This document shows positions 8,699-16,899 of a DNA stretch of 64,000 nt, in pieces. The first letter of the stretch is position 1, and each line of letters begins with the position of its first letter. The translations under genes were made by a program, and so were the position numbers. This DNA comes from Bacillus sp. RAR_GA_16 (GTDB lineage Bacteria; Bacillota; Bacilli; Bacillales; Guptibacillaceae), in assembly GCF_020165985.1 (NCBI RefSeq), contig NZ_JAIUKZ010000009.1, positions 1 to 64,000 on the forward strand, in the 5' to 3' direction. The notes below the pieces were generated by a model that was not told the DNA's origin, did not search any database, and saw only the letters and a program-made list of their open reading frames with translations.

Positions 8699-9649
8699 AT
8701 GACGAAAAAACGATTCTTACTTACTGGCATCCTTTGTGGTTCATTATTATTAGCAGGTTGTTCTGCGTTGACTAATTCGAATGATGAGACCGGACAAGAG
8801 AAGGAACAAAAAACAGATAAAAAGACTGAAGAAGAACGAATAGAAGATAAATATTTTGTATCAGTTCAAGATTATACAGGGGAAGGGTATACGCTTGATA
8901 ACGGTGAGGAGACAGATAGAATAGCTGAAGAAAATCGAGATGAAGTGGAGAGCGCAATAAAGAAGTACTTCAAGGATGAGTACAAAACAGAGGTTAAAGT
9001 ACATAACATTGTCGGAGCAATCAATGGGGCTACTGTATTTGTTGAATCAGTTAGTAAGCCACATTTTTATTCTTATGCGATTATTCCAATAGATAAAAAT
9101 AAAAAAGTGATAGATTCTGAAGGTGTTTGGTCGCAGGAAGGTCAGGTTGAGACGGCGATCGTTAGTGGTTTATATGCTTGGATTTATGAAGAAGAGTTTA
9201 AAGAACTTGATAAGTTTCTTGAAAATATTGCTGAAGAATATCCTGTAATAGGTATTAATGAAGAGGCAAATGAGAATGTAAGGGGAAGTTACTTTTTAAC
9301 ACCTTATTATAAAGTAACTGTCTACGGGGGATTATTTAAAGATTTACTTCCCGATTATATTCAACATCCTAATTGGAGTAGAGTCGATTGGCAACGATTG
9401 TTGGATAGTAAATCGTTAGATGCTTCAATGACATCAATAACAATACAGATGTATATGGATAAACCAGATGTAGATCCAGATAAAAAAGTCTTTGAAGAAA
9501 TTGTTAATAAAATTACTGAAAAAGATAACATTCCAGCAGGTAACTATAGCTTTATACTTCATGATAATACGATTGATAAAACAAGCGCTCAAAATAATAA
9601 GCAAAACTCTTTAAAAAAGGGAGCCCCAAATTATATTGTAAAAGAATAA
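8699..9649 (+). CDS. DUF1672-like lipoprotein, copy 2
   Basis: 316 residues, nearly identical to copy 1 for the first ~170 residues (signal, lipobox LLAGC, linker, VQDYTGEGYTL, TVFVES, SYAIIP). From about residue 180 (KELDKFLENIAEEYP) onward it diverges strongly, while keeping the terminal FILHDNTIDKT. Domain length is preserved, so the gene is probably functional. The sharp boundary suggests gene conversion or recombination between paralogues rather than slow drift. No clear terminator follows. Confidence 0.86.
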   Translation: MTKKRFLLTGILCGSLLLAGCSALTNSNDETGQEKEQKTDKKTEEERIEDKYFVSVQDYTGEGYTLDNGEETDRIAEENRDEVESAIKKYFKDEYKTEVKVHNIVGAINGATVFVESVSKPHFYSYAIIPIDKNKKVIDSEGVWSQEGQVETAIVSGLYAWIYEEEFKELDKFLENIAEEYPVIGINEEANENVRGSYFLTPYYKVTVYGGLFKDLLPDYIQHPNWSRVDWQRLLDSKSLDASMTSITIQMYMDKPDVDPDKKVFEEIVNKITEKDNIPAGNYSFILHDNTIDKTSAQNNKQNSLKKGAPNYIVKE

Positions 9650-10085
9650 ATGCGAAACTTACAAACTGTACTACTCTTGGAGTAATTTAGATGCCTTCTC
9701 TACACATAGATGTGTGTGATCAAGGTTTGGTGGATTTGTCTGGATTTCATGCATATCGTAAAGTTGAAATTGACGATACTCTTTCTGTTAACAGCCATTT
9801 TACTGTTCAAACTGTTATTGTGGTCAATAAAATTATCACTATAAGTAAGCTAGCATCGTTTGATCTTAAAAAAAGAACTCTCCTGTATTCTTCGGGATAA
9901 TCACCAGCACTATTTGCCAGTATGGAAGGATTACCGCTTTTGCTATTAAAACATCTTCAATTGAACTTGGTTTCATATCATCCCCTGTAATGACTATTCA
10001 TGCCGCAAAGAAAAACCCCTCTATCTCCAAATGAATTCACGAGTGATACCAAAGTTGAATTTTCTGAAACAAATCAATTAAACAC
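9650..10085. other. Gene-poor stretch before the NAD cluster
   Basis: No convincing gene. On the reverse strand a 36-codon frame (9866-9976, starting MKPSSIEDVLIAK) has a fair ribosome site (GGGGATGAT) and a hydrophobic middle; it may be a tiny peptide or a gene remnant. A 69-codon forward frame from 9691 has no ribosome site or recognisable content. Confidence 0.35.
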
Positions 10086-10134
10086 TTGCTTTTCATTTTC
10101 TATGGCATATAATAATAATTAACAAACCGTTAAT
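10086..10134 (+). promoter_or_regulatory. nrtR promoter with overlapping palindromic operator candidate
   Basis: TTGCTT (10086-10091), a 16-base spacer and TATAAT (10108-10113) form a good sigma-A promoter. Five bases downstream lies ATTAAC-N5-GTTAAT (10118-10134), a perfect 6+6 palindrome. The same palindrome recurs before the next gene (10989), which points to an operator of the cluster's own regulator. Confidence 0.65.
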
Positions 10135-10189
10135 TAAAACGTAGGTAATCTAAATAAATAGAAATCAAACTTTGAAAGGGAGGGTAACG

Positions 10190-10972
10190 ATGTCGAATGA
10201 TGATGCTATGAGACAATATAATATTCAAAATTACCGTACTCCAGATGGTTACACTTCTGATATTGCTGTTTTTACAATTGTTTCTGAAAAGACAGCTGAA
10301 TACAAACCACCATCAATGACATTGAAACTAATGTTGATCAAACGAGCGAAACACAATAGCGAAAAACACGTCAACATCGAAGCGGATAAGTGGGCTCTAC
10401 CTGGTGGTTTCGTTCAAGATGATGAAACTGCATTTGAAGCTGCAGGTCGAGAACTATTGGAAGAAACGGGTGTATCCAACATACATTTAAAACAATTCGG
10501 TATTTATGATAAGCCAGGTAGAGATCCTCGTGGTTGGATTATCTCAAATGCCCATTATGCCATTGTCTCTTCTCATCAACTCGCTCAAAGAAGAGCTGAT
10601 GACGATGCAGCGGAGGTTGAATTATTTTCGATGGATGAAGTTTACAACCTTAACCTTGCTTTTGATCACAGGGAAATCATCAAAGATGCTTTTGCTGTCA
10701 TTAAGCAGGATCTCCTTCTAACTACGGTTGCTAAAAACTTTTTGCCAGAACAATTTACTTATTCTGAATTACAATCTGTCCTTTTAACTGTTACGGACGA
10801 TTCGGCTATTTCAAGCGATGCGGGTTTTGCTAGAAAAATTAAGTCACTTCCCTTCATTGAACTTGTTGAGGGTCAAAAAACACAGAGAACATCAAAAATT
10901 CCGACTCAGTTGTACCGATTTGTTCATACGGATGCTGATATCATCAAACCGATCTACACAGCGAGATATTAA
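10190..10972 (+). CDS. nrtR: NrtR-type Nudix transcriptional regulator of NAD metabolism
   Basis: The start is the ATG at 10190, after GAAAGGGAGG. 260 residues: an N-terminal Nudix domain (about 20-155) with a complete Nudix box (GFVQDDE...RELLEETG near 85-107), then a winged-helix C-terminal domain (about 165-235). This is the NrtR architecture. Known NrtR proteins repress NAD biosynthesis and salvage genes and respond to ADP-ribose. A full Nudix box suggests residual hydrolase activity could remain. It heads a cluster with pncA, pncB and a NadD-like gene, as expected. It probably binds the ATTAAC-N5-GTTAAT sites at 10118 and 10989, controlling itself and the salvage genes. Confidence 0.88.
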   Translation: MSNDDAMRQYNIQNYRTPDGYTSDIAVFTIVSEKTAEYKPPSMTLKLMLIKRAKHNSEKHVNIEADKWALPGGFVQDDETAFEAAGRELLEETGVSNIHLKQFGIYDKPGRDPRGWIISNAHYAIVSSHQLAQRRADDDAAEVELFSMDEVYNLNLAFDHREIIKDAFAVIKQDLLLTTVAKNFLPEQFTYSELQSVLLTVTDDSAISSDAGFARKIKSLPFIELVEGQKTQRTSKIPTQLYRFVHTDADIIKPIYTARY

Positions 10973-10984
10973 TTTTTCATTTCG

Positions 10985-11012
10985 TATAATTAACAATATG
11001 TTAAACGTTAAT
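10985..11012 (+). promoter_or_regulatory. pncA promoter and NrtR operator candidate
   Basis: TATAAT (10985-10990) overlaps ATTAAC-N5-GTTAAA (10989-11005), followed at once by a second GTTAAT half-site (11007-11012). The arrangement repeats the operator seen at 10118, here placed to block RNA polymerase. Confidence 0.6.
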
Positions 11013-11031
11013 TAAATAGGAGGTTTTTACT

Positions 11032-11583
11032 TTGAATAAAAAAGCATTGATAAATATTGATTATACGAATGATTTTGTTTCTGATAAGGGTGCGTTGACG
11101 TGTGGAAAACCCGCTCAGCAAATTGAAGAGAAAATTTTAGCCGTAACTAAACAGTTCATTGCTAACGGTGATTATGTGGTTTTTGCAGTCGATATCCATC
11201 ATAAAGGTGATCGCGATCATCCAGAAACCAACCTCTTTCCAGCTCACAACTTATCTGGTAGCAATGGCAGAAAGTTATATGGCGAGTTGAACCGACTATA
11301 CGAGGATAACTGCCTTCTCCAGAACGTTTGTTGGATGGACAAAACACGCTATTCTGCTTTTGCAGGAACAGATCTTGAATTAAAGTTACGAGAACGGGGA
11401 ATATCAGAATTACATCTAGTAGGGGTATGTACAGACATCTGTGTTCTCCATACTGCTGTTGATGCTTACAACAAGGGGTTTAAGATAGTCGTTTACAAAG
11501 ATGCAGTGGCTAGCTTCAATCAAGTTGGGCACGAGTGGTCTCTTGGTCACTTTAAAGCTTGTTTAGGAGCGGATGTTATTTAA
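11032..11583 (+). CDS. pncA: Nicotinamidase (isochorismatase family)
   Basis: Starts with TTG at 11032, eight bases after AGGAGG. The 183 residues are a full-length cysteine hydrolase: the catalytic Asp lies in NIDYTNDF (D10), the Lys in MDKTRYSAF and the Cys in GVCTDICVLHTA. VDIHHKGDRDHPETNLFPAH carries the metal-binding Asp/His residues. It converts nicotinamide to nicotinate, which the next gene's product uses, so the genes act in sequence in the salvage (Preiss-Handler) route. It sits 59 bases after nrtR with its own promoter/operator. Confidence 0.92.
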   Translation: MNKKALINIDYTNDFVSDKGALTCGKPAQQIEEKILAVTKQFIANGDYVVFAVDIHHKGDRDHPETNLFPAHNLSGSNGRKLYGELNRLYEDNCLLQNVCWMDKTRYSAFAGTDLELKLRERGISELHLVGVCTDICVLHTAVDAYNKGFKIVVYKDAVASFNQVGHEWSLGHFKACLGADVI

Positions 11584-11688
11584 GTTTCCGCTCTGTACGT
11601 CCTATTGAATGTACCCTGACTTTCAAATGGCTAAAAGAGGAATCGAATAAGTTTTTTCCATACTCTGAATTTCTAGGAGGAATCCATT

Positions 11689-13143
11689 ATGACAAAGACG
11701 TATGTTGACGATAGCTTGGCTTTACACACTGACCTTTATCAAATCAATATGGCAGAAGCCTACTGGAGAGATGATTTTCATAACAGAAAAGCTGTTTTTG
11801 AATTGTTTTTCCGTAAACTTCCATTCGGAAGTGGCTATGCCCTGTTCGCTGGTCTTGAGCGAATGATTGACTACTTAAAAGACTTCTGCTTCTCGGAAAG
11901 TGATTTGGCGTATTTTCGGGATCAGGGCTACAAAGAAGACTTTCTTGAATACTTGAGCACAGTCCGTTTTACAGGAACCATAGAATCAATGAAAGAAGGC
12001 GAGGTTGTTTTTGGCAATGAACCTATCCTTCGCATTGAAGCGCCATTATTGGAAGCGCAGCTCATTGAGACACCTCTACTTTCAATCGTAAATTATCACA
12101 CATTGATTGCAACGAAAGCTTCCCGAATCGTTCAAACGATTGGTGAGGGTACAGCAATGGAATTCGGATCTAGAAGAAGCCAGGAATTTGATGCTGGGAT
12201 CTATGGAACAAGAGCCGCGTATATTGCAGGGTTCTCCGCTACTTCCAACGTAAGAGCGGGTAAGAAATTCGGTATACCGATCGCTGGAACTCACGCTCAC
12301 TCACTTGTTCAAGCCTATCGCGATGAATACACAGCATTTAAGAAGTATGCAACTAGTCATCGAGAGTGCACTTTCTTAGTTGATACGTATGACACATTAA
12401 AGTCAGGTGTTCCAAATGCGATTAGAGTTGCGGACGAAGAGGGGGACAACATTCACTTCAAAGCCATTCGCCTTGATAGCGGTGACCTCTCTTTCCTATC
12501 AAAAGAGGCAAGAAAGAAACTGGATCAAGCAGGATACAAAAATACCAAAATTGCAGCCTCAAATGATTTGGATGAATATACGATTACCGATTTAAAGTCC
12601 CAAGGAGCTAAGATTGATATTTGGGGCGTTGGTACGAAAGTAATTACAGGTTTCGATCAACCAGCTCTCGGCGCAGTATACAAACTCGTTTCAATAGAAG
12701 ATGAAAATGGCCAGATGGCAGATACGATTAAAATTAGTGCGAATCCGGAAAAAGTTTCTACCCCAGGCTTGAAAAACGTCTATCGGATCATTAATAAATC
12801 CAATGGAAAATCAGAAGGAGACTACATTACGTTAGCACACGAAAAACCTCAAGAAGAAGAACGATTAAAAATGTTCCACCCCGTCCACACGTATATTAGT
12901 AAATTTGTCACTAACTTTGAAGCGAGAGATCTCCACCATACCATCTTTCAAAATGGTGAACTTGTCTATCAGTGCCCTCCGCTTCAAGAGGTGCAAGCAT
13001 TTGTTCAGGACAATTTAAACCTCTTGTGGGATGAATACAAACGCCTAAAAATGCCTGAAGAGTACCCAGTTGATTTAAGCCAAGCTTGTTGGGACAACAA
13101 AATGAGCAAGATCCAAGAAATTAAAGAAACCGTTTTACTTTAA
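11689..13143 (+). CDS. pncB: Nicotinate phosphoribosyltransferase
   Basis: 484 residues with a strong AGGAGGAATCC site before the ATG. The N-terminus (LHTDLYQINMAEAYW), the EFGSRRSQ motif, GTHAHS and the phosphate-binding region around KLDSGDLS/IWGVGTK identify the family. It couples nicotinate and PRPP, with ATP hydrolysis, to nicotinate mononucleotide, the substrate of NadD. It is separated from pncA by 105 bases without a terminator, so probably co-transcribed. Confidence 0.93.
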   Translation: MTKTYVDDSLALHTDLYQINMAEAYWRDDFHNRKAVFELFFRKLPFGSGYALFAGLERMIDYLKDFCFSESDLAYFRDQGYKEDFLEYLSTVRFTGTIESMKEGEVVFGNEPILRIEAPLLEAQLIETPLLSIVNYHTLIATKASRIVQTIGEGTAMEFGSRRSQEFDAGIYGTRAAYIAGFSATSNVRAGKKFGIPIAGTHAHSLVQAYRDEYTAFKKYATSHRECTFLVDTYDTLKSGVPNAIRVADEEGDNIHFKAIRLDSGDLSFLSKEARKKLDQAGYKNTKIAASNDLDEYTITDLKSQGAKIDIWGVGTKVITGFDQPALGAVYKLVSIEDENGQMADTIKISANPEKVSTPGLKNVYRIINKSNGKSEGDYITLAHEKPQEEERLKMFHPVHTYISKFVTNFEARDLHHTIFQNGELVYQCPPLQEVQAFVQDNLNLLWDEYKRLKMPEEYPVDLSQACWDNKMSKIQEIKETVLL

Positions 13144-13175
13144 CTGTGGCGCCTACACGTTAGGGCGAAAAAAGC

Positions 13176-13215
13176 GACCCACCCTGTTCCGCATTTACAA
13201 GAAGCGCGGTGGGTC
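13176..13215 (+). other. Hairpin between pncB and the nadD-like gene
   Basis: GACCCACC (13176-13183) pairs with GGTGGGTC (13208-13215), with a short inner CGC/GCG. No T run follows, so it is not a classical terminator. It may protect the upstream mRNA 3' end or lower read-through into the nadD-like gene. Confidence 0.5.
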
Positions 13216-13269
13216 CTGTTAAGATGATGTAAATGAATGGTGTGAAAAAATTTGGAGGGGGTATTTTAT

Positions 13270-13893
13270 ATGGCGAAAATCGGTATCTATGGATCTTCTT
13301 TCGATCCAATTACAAATGTCCATTTGTGGACTGCAAACACGATTGCAAACAGGTGCAAACTTGATAAGATTGTTTTCTTACCCTGTTCAAATAAACGCCG
13401 AGATAAAACGATAAAAACGAGCAATGAAGACCGTTGGAACCTTTTATCTTTAGCGACGAAAAATAATGATACATTTGTTTTAAGTGATTATGAAATAAAT
13501 CAAGAAGGCTGGCACCTAACAACATATGAAACATTAAGCCACTTCAAAAAGGTTTATCCAGATGATGAAATTTACTTTATTATGGGTGCCGACTTACTTG
13601 TGGATATTGCAGAAGGCAAATGGGGTAAATCAGAAAAGTTAATTAAGGAGAATAAATTTATCGTCATGGCTCGTGATGGTATAGATATGTTAAAAGCGAT
13701 TAGCAGTTCACCACTTCTTCGCAATAATGACGATGGTACGTTTCACTTACTAGACAAAGGAATCGCTATGGAGATTAGTTCTAGCTATATCCGTGACGAA
13801 CTGTCCATGGGTGGTGCACCAAGGTATTTACTTCCAGATGATTGTTATGATTACATTCTTGCTAATTCATTGTATATCCAGGAGGGAAAATGA
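13270..13893 (+). CDS. nadD: Nicotinate-nucleotide adenylyltransferase, NadD-like
   Basis: I choose the ATG at 13270 because TGGAGGGGG lies just before it and the protein then begins MAKIGIYGSSFDP. 207 residues of the nucleotidyltransferase fold: GSSFDPITNVH is the (T/H)xGH-type nucleotide-binding loop and ISSSYIRDEL is the ISSTxIR motif. It adenylates nicotinate mononucleotide to deamido-NAD, the next step after PncB. Bacilli normally keep nadD in another conserved cluster, so this may be a second, NrtR-controlled copy; that cannot be checked here. The gene ends right at a REP-flanked element. Confidence 0.85.
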   Translation: MAKIGIYGSSFDPITNVHLWTANTIANRCKLDKIVFLPCSNKRRDKTIKTSNEDRWNLLSLATKNNDTFVLSDYEINQEGWHLTTYETLSHFKKVYPDDEIYFIMGADLLVDIAEGKWGKSEKLIKENKFIVMARDGIDMLKAISSSPLLRNNDDGTFHLLDKGIAMEISSSYIRDELSMGGAPRYLLPDDCYDYILANSLYIQEGK

Positions 13894-13894
13894 T

Positions 13895-14082
13895 GGCATC
13901 GATGGGACGGTTCTCTTCATCGATGGGACGGTTCTCGTGATTCACTTGAAGTATAAACAGATCTCCGCAAATACTAATCAAAAAAACCAGTTAACTCATC
14001 ATTTCATTGATAAGTTAACTGGTTTTCTATTGGGGATAGAGAGTGAATCAGTAGAACCGTCCCATTGATTCCCATTGATTCC
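13895..14082. mobile_element. REP pair enclosing a terminator
   Basis: The left end has the 19-base unit CATCGATGGGACGGTTCTC twice (13897-13915 and 13918-13936), the second copy leading into GTGATTC. The right end (14045-14082) is the inverse, GAATCAGTAGAACCGTCCC, followed by CATTGATTCC twice. The interior contains a complete intrinsic terminator. It starts two bases after the stop codon of the nadD-like gene, so it acts as that operon's terminator. Confidence 0.8.
13983..14026. terminator. Terminator inside the REP element
   Basis: AAAACCAGTTAACT (13983-13996) pairs with AGTTAACTGGTTTT (14013-14026), with A and T runs on the two sides so it can work in both directions. Confidence 0.85.
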
Positions 14083-14203
14083 GAGAATATGGACAAATCA
14101 AGTAGCGTATTGTATATCATTTGATTGCGTTATTTTAGGAAAAGGATGGCAGAAACATTGATAATGGAATAAACGTCTAAATACAATATCGAGGGGTGGT
14201 CAT

Positions 14204-14923
14204 TTGTCAGCCGAAATGAAAAGTAAGCACTATGCTACTACTGCCTTAGTATTAGCGATTTGTTCATTTGTATTGGGATTAATTCCAATCATAGGTTGGC
14301 TGCTTGTGATTACGGCGACAGTTTTTCTTGTATTAAGCTATTCAAATCATGAGAAAGGACCTAAGAATGTCGTTTCGCTCATACTCGTTAGTCTTACATG
14401 GGTAGGTAAAATCCTTTTTGCTAGCATCTTCTTCTTTACCGTATTTACTCCTCCTAGTGAAGAAGAAAGCGGAATTGAAGTGGAAACCGTTGGGACAATG
14501 GAATCGGCTGATAGCAATAAGGAGGAAGAGAAAGATAAGATTTACAAAGTAGGCGATGTCGTTCAAATGAATGATAAGGAGCTAACGGTTTTAGAGGTTG
14601 AGAAATCAAACGGGAATGAATATTCTAGTCTTAAATCTGGTGATGAATATGTCATTGTTTCTGTCAAAATTACGAATAACTCGAAAGAAGAAATCTCTTT
14701 TAACCCTTATGATTTTGAGATGAGTAACTCGAAAGGCCAGATTCTTCAACAATCATTTTCTAGCATACATGAAGATACTGCATTGCATTATGGTGAACTT
14801 GTGCCAGGCGGAACTGTAGAAGGGACCGTCGTATTCGAACAGCCGAAAGATGATGAAAAACTGCAGTTGCAATATACGGTTAACTTTTGGAAAGATCGAA
14901 TGATTCGTGTTGATTTGCAGTAG
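14204..14923 (+). CDS. Membrane protein with a DUF4352-like extracellular domain
   Basis: 239 residues. It starts with TTG at 14204 after GAGGGGTGG; an in-frame ATG at 14216 is a possible alternative. Two or three membrane segments lie at about 8-90 (DUF4190-like block), followed by an acidic linker (95-120). The C-terminal beta-sandwich (about 122-239) contains YVIVSVKITNNSKEEISFNPYDFEM and LVPGGTVEGTVVFE, typical of DUF4352, an immunoglobulin-like domain of exported Gram-positive proteins. Its function is unknown. A short REP pair begins six bases after the stop codon. Confidence 0.82.
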   Translation: MSAEMKSKHYATTALVLAICSFVLGLIPIIGWLLVITATVFLVLSYSNHEKGPKNVVSLILVSLTWVGKILFASIFFFTVFTPPSEEESGIEVETVGTMESADSNKEEEKDKIYKVGDVVQMNDKELTVLEVEKSNGNEYSSLKSGDEYVIVSVKITNNSKEEISFNPYDFEMSNSKGQILQQSFSSIHEDTALHYGELVPGGTVEGTVVFEQPKDDEKLQLQYTVNFWKDRMIRVDLQ

Positions 14924-14929
14924 GGATCT

Positions 14930-15000
14930 GAATCAGGGGGACGGTTCTCATGATGCAATTTATTTATGTAGTGGAATCAACAGAACCGTCCCATTGATGC
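14930..15000. mobile_element. Minimal REP pair (REPIN-like)
   Basis: GAATCAGGGGGACGGTTCTC (14930-14949) and the inverse GAATCAACAGAACCGTCCC (14974-14992) with only ~24 bases between. It is the smallest unit of the family in the window and could fold into one long hairpin. Confidence 0.75.
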
Positions 15001-15013
15001 ACTGCCCCATAAT

Positions 15014-15048
15014 AAAAAGTACCTCTTCCTATAAGGAAAAGGTACTTT
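15014..15048 (-). terminator. Bidirectional terminator before the iron-linked lipoprotein
   Basis: AAAAAGTACCT and AGGTACTTT form the stem, with an inner CTTCC/GGAA part. On the reverse strand the stem is followed by TTTTTATT, so it ends the gene at 15055-16233. It may also stop the forward gene at 14204. Confidence 0.8.
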
Positions 15049-15054
15049 ACACAT

Positions 15055-16233
15055 TTATTCAGCTATCTCAATAACCATATTCAATGTTTCTTTGATTTCC
15101 TTTAGCTCTTCCATTGCCTTTTCTTTTTCATCGGATTTAACCGCTTCAAGATAAGACTGGGCATGGTCAGAAAGGGTGTTGTAAGCTTCTTCGCCTTCCA
15201 TGCGCGTGATGTCGCTTGAAATCATATCAATGAAGAGAGCACCTTCTAGAGCAGTAATCGTGGATTTATCTTCTCCCCATTCTTCTTCGCTTTCTTCATA
15301 TTCATGAAGAGCTACTTTTGAGAAGCCGCGAATAAACGCATGGTTAACAGCTTCTGGATCGATTTCAGCTACATCGTTTTCAAGACTAAAATTCTTCTCG
15401 ATTAGTGCTGCATCTTCTTCAGCGTGGTTCGTGATGTAATTTGAGATTGATTGATAGAATGCCCAACCTTCTGCTTGTTCCACACGAGCATGCTCAGCAT
15501 CTTCTTTTGCTTCTTTCGCTGCTTTTGTTGCATACCCTTCAGGTAGGGCACCAGTTGCAAGGTAGAATGTCTTCATCAATGTCTTATCGACCATTTGGGT
15601 AGCGAGTACAAATTGAAGGTTATCATCGTTTTCTACAGCGGATTCCATGTCACTGAAAGCACCGTCGATTTGAGAAACCATGGAAGTATCATACGCAGCG
15701 TCACGCTTTTCAACCGTTCCTTTTAACACTTCATAGTATTCCTTTGCTTCTTCAATCTCTTTGTTCACTTCTTCTGTATTGCCCCAGTTTTCTTTCACTT
15801 CGTCAAACTCATGCTTTACCGTTAAATAGAAAACCTTTTGCATCAGCTTATCATAAATTTGTTTCACGACTTCGCCATCTAGGTCACCAGATTTTCCAGC
15901 TTCTAGCGCAGAAGAGATCTGTTGATCCATTTCACCTTCTCGTTGCTCAACAAGAGGTTGTAAATCGTTATTATAAAGATCAATCACAGCCTGATAGTCG
16001 ACTTCTTCACCTTCAGAAGCTTTCTCAAGCTCTGCTTTCCCTTCATTAAAAGAAGAAACGAAATCAGCCTCTTCTTCCTTTTCTTCACCATTACCTTCAT
16101 CTGCTTTTTCCGTGCTCTTTTGTTCTGAATTTTCATCAGAAGCACTTTCATTAGCAGAATTCTCGTTTTGCCCGCAAGCAGCTAGAACAAGCCCTAATGC
16201 AAGAAATAAATACAAAAGTTTATGCTTTAACAC
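15055..16233 (-). CDS. Acidic lipoprotein, probably iron-regulated
   Basis: 392 residues starting with GTG at 16233 after GGGGGAGA. Signal peptide with lipobox VLAAC (Cys 20), then a very acidic Ser/Asn/Glu linker to about 55. The long helical region that follows looks like two similar halves: about 60-180 with FYLTVKHEFDEVKENW and about 190-390 with FYLATGALPEGY. A near-consensus Fur box lies about 60 bases upstream, so iron limitation probably induces it. I do not recognise the family. Helical iron-linked lipoproteins such as EfeO/EfeM (M75) are a loose analogy only; no HxxE metal motif is evident. Confidence 0.8.
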   Translation of the reverse strand: MLKHKLLYLFLALGLVLAACGQNENSANESASDENSEQKSTEKADEGNGEEKEEEADFVSSFNEGKAELEKASEGEEVDYQAVIDLYNNDLQPLVEQREGEMDQQISSALEAGKSGDLDGEVVKQIYDKLMQKVFYLTVKHEFDEVKENWGNTEEVNKEIEEAKEYYEVLKGTVEKRDAAYDTSMVSQIDGAFSDMESAVENDDNLQFVLATQMVDKTLMKTFYLATGALPEGYATKAAKEAKEDAEHARVEQAEGWAFYQSISNYITNHAEEDAALIEKNFSLENDVAEIDPEAVNHAFIRGFSKVALHEYEESEEEWGEDKSTITALEGALFIDMISSDITRMEGEEAYNTLSDHAQSYLEAVKSDEKEKAMEELKEIKETLNMVIEIAE

Positions 16234-16291
16234 GTTTGGTCTCCCCCTATTTTCTATGTAGTAATCGTTATCATTCCATCATTATCATATA

Positions 16292-16310
16292 GAGAATGAT
16301 TCTCATTGTC
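16292..16310 (-). promoter_or_regulatory. Fur box
   Basis: On the reverse strand the 19 bases GACAATGAGAATCATTCTC match 16 of 19 positions of the Fur consensus GATAATGATAATCATTATC. A second imperfect half-site (GATAATGAT) lies nearby at about 16280-16288. Both are upstream of the lipoprotein read leftward from 16233. Confidence 0.75.
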
Positions 16311-16464
16311 AACCGGTAAATGAGAATTGGTGCATCGGAGGGACGGTTCGTGTGATTCAATATAAGACGAAAACTACAAATAAGAGTGATAGAACAAAAG
16401 GTGAGTCTTACGTATTTAGTCAGCGACTCGACTTTTTGGGAAAGAGAAGCGAAAAAAGGCCTAG

Positions 16465-16484
16465 TTAAACAAACGTTTGATTAA
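16465..16484. repeat. 20-base palindrome, copy 1
   Basis: TTAAACAAACGTTTGATTAA, a near-perfect palindrome that is part of a longer hairpin (GCC-AGTTAA...TTAACT-GGGC). The identical 20 bases occur at 61205 and a two-base variant at 63438. Confidence 0.7.
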
Positions 16485-16899
16485 CTGGGCATAAACAGAT
16501 TTATCAAAATATCTCCATACAGATGAAGGGGATTTTTACTAGCAAAAAGAATATGTAAACGAGCTAGAAATAATCAGGAGGTGATTTTGCAAATGAATTA
16601 AAATCTTAAGTCCCTAATAACTCTTATCTAAGTGCGGTGACTTCATTTCCTCCAACTCTTACCTCCGTTTTACAGAAGTATGAACCTACCACTAATTAAC
16701 TTATTTTCATTCCGATTTTTGATCTCATCTTTCATCTACTAGATTTACATCCCAAACGTCTCTTCTGACAATCCTTTCATCCTCGCGTAACCTAACTCTA
16801 CCTCAATCTTCTCCGTTAATTAGAGTAGTATACAAATTGAACATGCTCTGACATTCAATTAAAAATTCCGTCTCGACAAATCGAATAGGGAGAGTAATC
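16485..16899. other. Stretch without a supported gene
   Basis: A strong ribosome-type sequence (AGGAGGTGATTTTGCAA) at about 16577 is followed by ATGAATTAA, a two-codon frame, so it may mark a destroyed gene start. The remainder is AT-rich with stops in all frames. The transposase ribosome site (AGGGAGAG) is at its end. Confidence 0.4.

Larger units (their letters stand above)
7404..9649 (+). repeat. Tandem duplication of a lipoprotein gene with its promoter region
   Basis: Unit A (7404-8495) and unit B (8574-9649) each contain ~130 bases of nearly identical upstream sequence, including the AAAAAGGAGC ribosome site, and then the gene. Identity stays high through roughly the first 170 codons and then drops sharply. 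The upstream part of 7077-7403 contains no gene I can support. Confidence 0.9.

Noticed and set aside
9691..9900. 69-codon forward frame after the lipoprotein pair
   Set aside because: No ribosome site and no protein-like pattern.
13176..13215. Riboswitch or T-box between pncB and the nadD-like gene
   Set aside because: A single hairpin without the conserved elements of any riboswitch class or a T-box.
13793..14068. 91-codon frame at the end of the nadD-like gene
   Set aside because: It overlaps the gene in another frame and otherwise consists of REP sequence (repeated GTVL segments).
16577..16605. Strong ribosome-type site before ATGAATTAA
   Set aside because: It leads to a two-codon frame; recorded only as a possible relic of a gene start.
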